A stretch of 12,140 bases of DNA from Chlamydiota bacterium. Lineage in GTDB: Bacteria > Chlamydiota > Chlamydiia > Chlamydiales > JAJFMK01. This document shows, one piece after another, positions 1 through 5,048 of the stretch; position 1 is the stretch's first letter, and every line of letters begins with the position of its first letter. The stretch spans positions 1-12,140 of the forward strand of contig JAJFMK010000016.1 in assembly GCA_021772215.1 (NCBI GenBank), in the 5' to 3' direction. Under the pieces are notes generated by a model. It saw only the letters and a list, made by a program, of their open reading frames with translations. It did no database searches and was not told the origin of the DNA. The translations under genes and the position numbers were made by a program.

Positions 1-386
1 TCAGGATTGATAACCATCCCATGGGCAATCACGCCAATCATACCAGCTCGTAGCATACCAGCAGGGATGAGTCGGAAAACATGGCGAATTCCATTGACTT
101 GGACGGCGTGGGCGGCATTACAACCACTCTGAGCACGCACGACGATATCAGCATATTGGCTCAAGGCATCAACGATTTTGCCTTTCCCTTCATCCCCAAA
201 TTGCAAACCTACTACAGCTGTGACCTTGCCGTTTTGAACCTTTTCAAATGCAGAGTCATATACTTTTTGATTAATTGGTAAGGTATCAGCTATCCCCTGC
301 TCAGCTGCCATGTTCCAATTCAGTATACCGGCAAGCAGTATACAGCTGCTAATTAATAAGTGTCGAAATGTAAAAATAAAGTTCAT
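1..386 (-). CDS. purA: Adenylosuccinate synthetase-like protein, N-terminal part, with signal-peptide-like extension (runs off left edge)
   Basis: Adenylosuccinate synthetase joins IMP and aspartate using GTP, the first committed step to AMP. Translation of the minus strand from the ATG at 386-384 gives 128 residues and stays open to base 1. Residues 55-70 hold VTAVVGLQFGDEGKGK, the family's P-loop-like motif; D65 and K68 correspond to E. coli Asp13 and Lys16. H93 in SGCNAAHA corresponds to catalytic His41, and FRLIPAGMLR at 104-113 matches the conserved hLIPSGiL segment. Two things are odd. The usual GGHNAGHT motif has changed to SGCNAAHA. About 50 residues precede the first strand, starting with a hydrophobic stretch (LLISSCILLAGIL, residues 10-22) typical of a signal peptide or anchor. 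The normal enzyme is cytosolic and starts close to the VV strand. An internal ATG at 311-309 (M26) would remove the hydrophobic part, but a GAGGTG lies upstream of the 386 start, at long spacing. The family call is firm; export and activity are inference. Confidence 0.87.
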   Translation of the reverse strand, partial: MNFIFTFRHLLISSCILLAGILNWNMAAEQGIADTLPINQKVYDSAFEKVQNGKVTAVVGLQFGDEGKGKIVDALSQYADIVVRAQSGCNAAHAVQVNGIRHVFRLIPAGMLRAGMIGVIAHGMVINP

Positions 387-633
387 AATTAATATAAAAC
401 ACCTCATTTTAACTTTGTGCAAAATTGGTATTATTTAAACAAATTTCATCGATAGAAAAGGGCACCAATCGGATTCCCATCATCAACAATTCTATCTTTT
501 AAGAATAGGAAATTCAATGGGGCCCAAGCTCACTTTGTTCACTAGTTTTGTGGAACTTTTTATTTTAATGCTGCGTGGGAGCTGCTTCAGCCAATGTTTT
601 TCTAAAAAATCTTGAATAATTCAGAGGTGTTAA
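387..633. other. Intergenic region upstream of purA-like gene
   Basis: No convincing gene is seen on either strand. It holds the purA-like leader (GAGGTG on the minus strand, about 13 bases before the ATG), a small imperfect hairpin around 490-507, and one copy of the 24-nt dispersed repeat at 501-524. No sigma70-type promoter with acceptable spacing could be placed with confidence. Confidence 0.5.
501..524 (-). repeat. 24-nt dispersed repeat, copy 1
   Basis: Read on the minus strand this begins GGCCCCATTGAATTTCCTA and ends TTCTT. It matches 10849-10872 on the plus strand at 23 of 24 positions. Here it lies upstream of the purA-like gene without the complementary CAATGGGG arm that makes copy 2 a terminator hairpin. 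Confidence 0.7.
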
Positions 634-796
634 GGAGCCACTGATCAATTCGTGCAGGCCGTTTTTTCGCCCTTTCGCTCCCATTTGATCAATTTCATAA
701 ACTCCCTACTGTCAACAGTATGCGAATTTATGAAATCAACCAACTGGAAACGAAATCATCAAAAAATCGGCTGTACCCTAATTATTCAGCGGCTCC
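634..796. mobile_element. 163-bp foldback (MITE-like) element with TAA target duplication
   Basis: The two halves are imperfect reverse complements along their whole length. The tips are GGAGCCACTGA (634-644) and TCAGCGGCTCC (786-796). Inner blocks of T6/A6, TTTCG/CGAAA and ATTTCATAAA/TTTATGAAAT also pair. The centre is the palindrome TACTGT-CA-ACAGTA at 707-720. By eye about 70% of positions pair. TAA occurs directly outside both ends (631-633 and 797-799), as expected for a short target-site duplication. A 62-codon open frame crossing it has no protein-like features and is not called. It is probably a non-autonomous derivative of an IS; the parent family cannot be named from this sequence. 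Confidence 0.78.
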
Positions 797-799
797 TAA

Positions 800-1024
800 A
801 AAGAGGATTGGTGGCAATTAGGGGTTATAGAAATTTGTAGTAAGACTTTTCTAGATAAAGAAAATGTTTACTATAGAAACGTGTCGAGTGACCCATACCC
901 TAATTTAAAAGCGCGTTTCTATCGTAAATCAAAGTGGAATGAAAGTGGAGACGCCATACCTCACAATATGTTGGTCGAGATATTTAATGAAATTCATGAT
1001 GATTTAGGAAAGAATAAAAAGTAA
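800..1024 (+). pseudogene. Orphan C-terminal coding fragment, unknown function
   Basis: The frame is open from 800 to the TAA at 1022-1024 and encodes about 74 residues. The last 45 or so look like a genuine polar, helical protein end, for example SDPYPNLKARFYRKSKWN followed by an acidic, amphipathic MLVEIFNEIHDDLGKNKK. There is no ATG near the beginning with a ribosome binding site; a GTG at 881 would give 47 residues. The fragment begins immediately at the right border of the foldback element. It is plausibly the 3' remnant of a gene disrupted or deleted there. No family is recognised. Confidence 0.35.
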
Positions 1025-1114
1025 AAAAAGAGGATTCTCGGAGTAGGTTTTGTAAGTTTTTCGGCATCCTAGATCAAGTTGACTTTTTACGCTTCATTCA
1101 TCCATCTTGAGGGA

Positions 1115-2239
1115 ATGGAAAAAATTACGAGTGCTCAGTTAGGTCAGCGTCTAGAATCAGGTGAAGATTTTATTGTTTTAGATGTTCGAGACAAAGGGTC
1201 TTATGATAGAGCTCATATTGAGGGGATAGGGGGGCTTGAAGCTCTCAATATTCCTTATTCTGATGTGAATGAAAAGATCATTTCTGAGAAAATCCCAAAA
1301 GATAAAGAGGTGATGGTTGTCTGTTATAAAGGGATATCGGCAGCCTCCATTGCAAAGCGTCTTAACAAGTTAGGCCACAATGTCTCTCTTTTAGACGAAG
1401 GTATGGAGAGCTGGTTTGAATTTGTCGATCAAAAGACAGTTGTTGAAGAGTCTGATCTTACCATCTACCAATTTGTTCGCACCTCAAGAGGTTGTTTAAG
1501 TTACGTCGTTGTCTCTGATGGAGAGGCCATCGTCATTGATCCATTGAGAAATGTCGACCCATATGTTCGATCTATCAAAGATCTTAAGCTAAAATTTGTC
1601 ATCGATACCCATGCGCACGCTGATCACATTAGCGGTGGTGCCAAGTTAGCAAAGCAATTTAACGTGCCCTATTATCTCCATCCGTACGATGGAATTCATC
1701 CGATGGATGTGCTGCCTGCCAATATGGATTATGAGCCATCCTGGGAGGATAAAATCTACTCTTTTGGCAGAGCCAATTTGCGCGCCATCCATATTCCGGG
1801 ACACACACTTGGCAATATGGCTCTTCTTTTAAACGGCAAATACCTCTTTTCCGGCGATAGCATTTTCTTAAGTTCTGTATCAAGGCCAGATCTTGGTGGA
1901 AAGGCTGATACGTGGACAGCGTTGCATTACGCATCACTTCAGAAATTGCTGAAATTGCCCGAGGCAACACTAATACTGCCCGCTCACTTTAGCTCACTTG
2001 ATGAACAAAATGATAACCGCCAATTTTGTCAAACATTGGATCACTTGAAAAAGAGCAATGAGGGCCTTGTCATGGCTCAAAAATCACTTAAAAAATTTAG
2101 TGAGTATATACTTTCTAACCTACGAAAAGCTCCACCGGAATACATCGATATTAAGAGGGTTAACATCGGCCTGATGCATGTCGATGAGACAAAGGCTCAA
2201 GAGTTAGAGTCCGGTAAAAATATATGCGCAATTAAATAA
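1115..2239 (+). CDS. Rhodanese / metallo-beta-lactamase fusion, ETHE1-like persulfide dioxygenase family
   Basis: Residues 1-105 (counted from the ATG at 1115) form a rhodanese domain with the active-site loop CYKGISA, Cys70. Residues 115-300 form a metallo-beta-lactamase domain: the metal site THAHADH (H166, H168, D170, H171), H230 in IPGHTLGN, D248 in SGDSIF and H291 in PAH. SRPDLGG at 256-262 is close to the GRPDL signature of ETHE1-type enzymes. The C-terminal section, with PPEYIDIKRVNIG and ELESGKNICAIK, is the usual end of this rhodanese-MBL group. Known relatives oxidise glutathione persulfide to sulfite, with the rhodanese part handling sulfane sulfur, so a role in cytosolic sulfide or persulfide detoxification is the likely function. 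A TTG at 1079 would add 12 residues but has no ribosome binding site; MEKITSAQL is the normal family start, with GAGGG just ahead of it. All catalytic residues are present. Confidence 0.9.
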   Translation: MEKITSAQLGQRLESGEDFIVLDVRDKGSYDRAHIEGIGGLEALNIPYSDVNEKIISEKIPKDKEVMVVCYKGISAASIAKRLNKLGHNVSLLDEGMESWFEFVDQKTVVEESDLTIYQFVRTSRGCLSYVVVSDGEAIVIDPLRNVDPYVRSIKDLKLKFVIDTHAHADHISGGAKLAKQFNVPYYLHPYDGIHPMDVLPANMDYEPSWEDKIYSFGRANLRAIHIPGHTLGNMALLLNGKYLFSGDSIFLSSVSRPDLGGKADTWTALHYASLQKLLKLPEATLILPAHFSSLDEQNDNRQFCQTLDHLKKSNEGLVMAQKSLKKFSEYILSNLRKAPPEYIDIKRVNIGLMHVDETKAQELESGKNICAIK

Positions 2240-2285
2240 GCTTATCCAGATGGGTCTATAGAGTTTATTTCAGGGGGAGTGTCCG

Positions 2286-2338
2286 GATGAATTTAATGCA
2301 CTGCTCCAAAGTTTCCTTCAGTAACACTTAAATTCACC
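2286..2338 (+). terminator. Stem-loop after the rhodanese-MBL gene, possible terminator
   Basis: GATGAATTTAA (2286-2296) pairs with TTAAATTCACC (2328-2338) at 10 of 11 positions. An additional ACTG/CAGT pair lies inside. The stem is AT-rich and followed only by CTTATCTT, so it is a weak intrinsic terminator at best. It lies between the upstream stop and the next promoter, which fits transcript separation. Confidence 0.45.
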
Positions 2339-2343
2339 TTATC

Positions 2344-2372
2344 TTAACTTTTGAAACGAGTTTTGGTATAAT
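2344..2372 (+). promoter_or_regulatory. Sigma70-type promoter for the PPR gene
   Basis: TTAACT (2344-2349), a 17-bp spacer and a perfect TATAAT (2367-2372) form a good vegetative promoter. It leaves a leader of about 65 bases to the ATG at 2447, which has GGAGA at 2439-2443. Confidence 0.68.
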
Positions 2373-2446
2373 CTCTTTGCCTTTGATTTATGGGCTGGAG
2401 AGTTCCTTGAAATTGGGCGGTTGAATTTTTACCAAACCGGAGAAAC

Positions 2447-3712
2447 ATGTCAGCAGTTGGTCGCAATGAAGGTGGTTATCATTACCATTCATATGATGTT
2501 CATTCGAGAAGAGGAAGAGGGGTTCCTCATAGGCAATCAAGAGGTTATGGAAGCTCATCTCAAACCCGTAGGATAGTGCAGACCAGTCAGGGTAGAACTA
2601 GGCTTGAGTTAAATATTAATTATGATGCTTTTAGGAACGTTGATACCTATCAAGTAGATCGAGAAAAACAGCCAGACTATGGCCCATTTAGTATAGATGA
2701 TTACCTTTCGCATTTTTATCGGACAGTAAAGAGAGGCTGTCGTCCTAAGGAGGCATTCTTCAAGCTCTTTTTAAGGAGTCTGACTGATAAGGGCTTCCTG
2801 CTTGAGGCTAAAAAAATATTAGATCTTATAGGGAAAAGTATAGATAAAAGGTCCGCGGTTGGCCTTCTAATTAAGGAGTTTGGGTTAAAGGGAGAAGTAG
2901 CTGAAGCAAAAGTTCTGTATGACTCACTATCAGCAGCAGAGCGTAACTCCACCCTTATTTCGACAATGATGAGCGTCTACGGTAACAGTTGCGATCTAGA
3001 TAGTGTTGAGGAGTTTTATAGCTCTATTCCACAGCAGAGTAAAACAGCGCATACTGATCAAGCTTACGAGGCTGCTAAAAGAAAGTGTAGGGAGAAGAAA
3101 GGAAAAGGGGTAGATAGGGTCTTTGAAGCTAAACATGCTATTACTTCTGATGCTAGTCATCGTAATAATGTAAATGCTGAATTGGTTGAGATCCAAACAA
3201 CTGCAGAATTCATCAAGATCCACGCAAGGGCGGGTATGATAGATGCTGCTGGTGCGCTCTACACCGATGCTACTAAACGTTTTGGAGATAGAGTAGAGCT
3301 TAAGGCGGCAATGATCTACAGCTATGGTGAAGCAAAGATGCTAAGGCAAGCGTTGCAGATCTTTAATACTATTCAGTTTTCTGAGATGACCGCTTCTGTT
3401 GCTGCAGCGATGATCAACGTATTTGGAAAGATGGGGAATATAGAAGAGGCGAAGATACATTTTCAAAATATAGGTTTTGAAGAGGATTCCTCTGTCGTAG
3501 ATTCGATGGTTGTTGCCTATTGCGATGTAGACAAAGTTGACGAGGCTAGAGAGCTATTTGAAAAGTATCCTGATCAGGTAAGAAGTGAAGAGTCACATAT
3601 GGCTCTAATAGAGTGTTATGGTAAAAAGGGATCTATCGATGAGGCGGCTGAGGTTTTTGATCGTATTAGAGCTGTTCCAAAGAGTTTCGAAAGATATCTG
3701 GATATGTTCTAA
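2447..3712 (+). CDS. Pentatricopeptide-repeat (PPR)-like protein, N-terminal portion ending at an in-frame stop
   Basis: The 421-residue product starts with about 55 residues rich in Arg, Gly, His, Tyr and Ser (RRGRGVPHRQSRGYG at 21-35) and nearly free of acidic residues. It then has helical repeats of about 33 residues: roughly 101-133, 134-167, 168-200, 251-282, 283-315, 316-348, 349-381 and 382-414. They follow the PPR pattern of a short helix with YG, then xhxEAxxhFxxh, for example AMINVFGKMGNIEEAKIHF and MALIECYGKKGSIDEAAEVF. A charged spacer at 201-250 breaks the array. PPR arrays bind single-stranded RNA in organelles of eukaryotes and are rare in bacteria; TPR-like helical repeats are the alternative. 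The stop at 3710-3712 falls inside the next repeat, whose remainder continues in the same frame downstream (3713-4309). This is therefore probably the front part of one broken or read-through gene. No classical signal peptide is seen. Confidence 0.75.
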   Translation: MSAVGRNEGGYHYHSYDVHSRRGRGVPHRQSRGYGSSSQTRRIVQTSQGRTRLELNINYDAFRNVDTYQVDREKQPDYGPFSIDDYLSHFYRTVKRGCRPKEAFFKLFLRSLTDKGFLLEAKKILDLIGKSIDKRSAVGLLIKEFGLKGEVAEAKVLYDSLSAAERNSTLISTMMSVYGNSCDLDSVEEFYSSIPQQSKTAHTDQAYEAAKRKCREKKGKGVDRVFEAKHAITSDASHRNNVNAELVEIQTTAEFIKIHARAGMIDAAGALYTDATKRFGDRVELKAAMIYSYGEAKMLRQALQIFNTIQFSEMTASVAAAMINVFGKMGNIEEAKIHFQNIGFEEDSSVVDSMVVAYCDVDKVDEARELFEKYPDQVRSEESHMALIECYGKKGSIDEAAEVFDRIRAVPKSFERYLDMF

Positions 3713-4309
3713 GCTTATTCTAAAAATGTTATGTGGATAAAGGCAAAGGCTCTGTATGAAATAATGCCAAAGCAGTACAAATGGATAGAGGGTATTATTG
3801 AGCGTTTAAAAAAATGTGAAAATATTGACGAATTTCAAACAATCATAGAAGAGCTAATTCAGCAGATTCAGAAAAAATCTGATCAATGTGATTTGGTAAG
3901 GCTACTTAATGGAGCAAATTTAAAGACTTTAAGGTGTCAGGTTAGCTATATGATTCTGTTTAGTGGTTTACTAACTTTTGAAATAACAATAAAATTATTA
4001 GAAAAGATTCTTTGGGCAAATCCTTCGGCTGAATCCATTGAATTTACCCTTGGTGGTCCCATCTCTACTATTAAAGTTGATCGCGATAATCAGATGCGTG
4101 ATTTGCTACCAATTAAGCTGATACTTCAAGGTGCAATAATTAATTACCATGAGCAGTGGAAGAGTAGCGACTTTCCTAATGAGGAGGAGAAGCTGATCAT
4201 TACGAGGAAAGAGGATACTGCCACAGCCAATCCACATAAGAAACTCAAGCGCACTGAGGAAGAGGAGTGGTCAATTGGTCTCTTTGATAGAACAGCAACA
4301 TCTAGCTAA
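3713..4309 (+). pseudogene. C-terminal continuation of the PPR gene, separated by an in-frame TAA
   Basis: This is in the same frame as the PPR gene and open directly after its TAA. An ATG at 3731 would allow a separate 192-residue protein, but no ribosome binding site precedes it. The strongest evidence is repeat register. ERYLDMF, the stop, then AYSKNVMWIKAKALYEI aligns without any indel to ESHMALIECYGKKGSIDEAAEVF, with the conserved Tyr at repeat position 10 and Ala-x-x-x-aromatic afterwards. The rest is a non-repetitive, largely helical domain (about residues 20-145 of this piece), then a charged, Lys/Glu-rich tail (KKLKRTEEEEW) ending RTATSS. The domain is not recognised. Most likely this is one gene of about 620 codons spanning 2447-4309, interrupted by a nonsense substitution. 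Independent translation from 3731 and stop-codon readthrough remain possible. Confidence 0.65.
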
Positions 4310-4440
4310 GGAGCTTATCTGTTGACATTGCTCTTGAGGCTGCTGTGGGGCGCGTACTTGCAAATGCCAGATACGGGTTTGGTGTGGAGCAGAGAACGGA
4401 CTCTTGGACAACTGTTAATGACCATATCCCATATTCATAG
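4306..4440 (+). pseudogene. Short coding-like fragment, unknown function
   Basis: The frame is open to the TAG at 4438-4440 and gives about 44 residues, including VDIALEAAVGRVLANARYGF and a polar ending. The composition looks protein-like, but there is no ATG. An overlapping frame behind AAGGAG (4308-4313) with a TTG at 4322 is also open, to 4497, and equally unsupported. It may be the decayed end of another gene. No family is recognised. Confidence 0.25.
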
Positions 4441-4511
4441 GGAATGGTTGCGATCCTCCACATTGCGAAGATTAGATCTCATAAAAAAAGCCTATTAAAA
4501 AAACTGCTTTT

Positions 4512-4855
4512 GGAATTGTGTAGACGTTTGTGTATAAAAACATTTAGATGAAAGCAAACGAAAAGAAGAACGCCATGGCCAAAAATGGGCTTATACAAGA
4601 TAGAGAAGAGCACTCTCACAAAATAATGATTTTCTAAAGCCAATCATTCTCAAGCACGAGATGATTCAGACAATTGGCGCCAGCATATACCAAAGAAGTA
4701 ATCTTCCATGCGGGTATAGAGCCGGATGCTATAACAAGCAGTTTGTCACTAAAGTTTTAACCGTTGAATTAAGATTGCCTCGTGGTCGAGAAGGCAAATT
4801 CACTATCGAACTGTTTAAGAGATATCAGCACAAAACCATACGAGTGGTAACTTGA
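4512..4855 (+). mobile_element. Degraded IS256-family transposase remnant (5' part only)
   Basis: The element seems to begin near GGAATTGTGTAGACGTTTG (4512-4530), which resembles an IS256-type terminal repeat. An ATG at 4548 opens a 29-codon frame (MKANEKKNAMAKNGLIQD) that stops at 4637. The transposase sequence resumes in another frame from about 4628 with DFLKPIILKHEMIQTIGASI. It continues through YRAGCYNKQFVTKVLTVEL and LPRGREGKFTIELFKRYQ to a TGA at 4853-4855. The pattern GYRNGYxxRxxxTxVGxxELxVPRxRxGxFxxELFxRYQ is the conserved N-terminal part of IS256/Mutator transposases. The catalytic DDE core and the right terminal repeat are absent, so it is a dead, truncated and frameshifted copy. 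Confidence 0.78.
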
Positions 4856-4942
4856 GTAATTATCGAAATCCACGAAAAGTGAAGAACGGGAAAACAGTAT
4901 TTGGACAAGGGTCCATTGTTAAAAATAGGCATTAATCGGAGA

Positions 4943-5032
4943 ATGAGATTAAATTTACAGAAAAAGGGTTGCCTTATCCCGAAAGGTATCCAGATGAGGA
5001 CCATGAACGAACCACTTTTAGAAGATAAATAA
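4943..5032 (+). pseudogene. C-terminal stub of a lost tandem copy of the Ig/propeller protein
   Basis: Read in the frame ending at the TAA 5030-5032, this gives a tail, LQKKGCLIPKGIQM followed by RTMNEPLLEDK. It lines up with the end of the large protein downstream (FQKLCSKTPRATQM followed by KTMSEPLLEDN). Upstream of roughly 4940 the similarity fades. The stub sits a few bases before the start of the intact gene, as the 3' end of a preceding paralogue would in a tandem array. An ATG at 4943 could in principle make a 29-residue peptide; no ribosome binding site is convincing. Confidence 0.65.
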
Positions 5033-5048
5033 TTGGAGAAATTATGCA
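4991..5048 (+). repeat. 58-bp direct repeat, left arm
   Basis: It matches 9619-9676 at 55 of 58 positions and is 4628 bp away. It contains the last codons of an upstream paralogue, the stop, the TTGGAGAAATT ribosome binding site and the first codons (ATGCA) of the large gene. Confidence 0.9.

Noticed and set aside
81..281. 66-codon plus-strand frame in the left part
   Set aside because: It is the antisense shadow of the purA-like gene, whose minus-strand translation has clear family motifs.
652..840. 62-codon plus-strand frame (MQAVFSPFRS...)
   Set aside because: It runs through the foldback element from one arm into the other and beyond; the composition is explained by the inverted repeat and no ribosome binding site fits.
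1659..1970. 103-codon minus-strand frame
   Set aside because: Antisense to the metallo-beta-lactamase domain, which has all metal ligands on the plus strand.
3731..4309. Independent 192-residue gene starting at the ATG 3731
   Set aside because: No ribosome binding site, same frame as the PPR gene, and the repeat alignment passes through the stop; treated as the C-terminal part of the broken PPR gene instead.
4480..4512. AAAAGC...GCTTTT hairpin before the IS256 remnant as a terminator
   Set aside because: Only six AT-rich base pairs with a long A-rich loop; too weak to call.
4901..4946. Possible promoter for the giant gene (TTGGAC or TTGTTA with various -10 boxes)
   Set aside because: No combination has an acceptable -10 at 16-18 bp; the region is also the stub of the lost paralogue.
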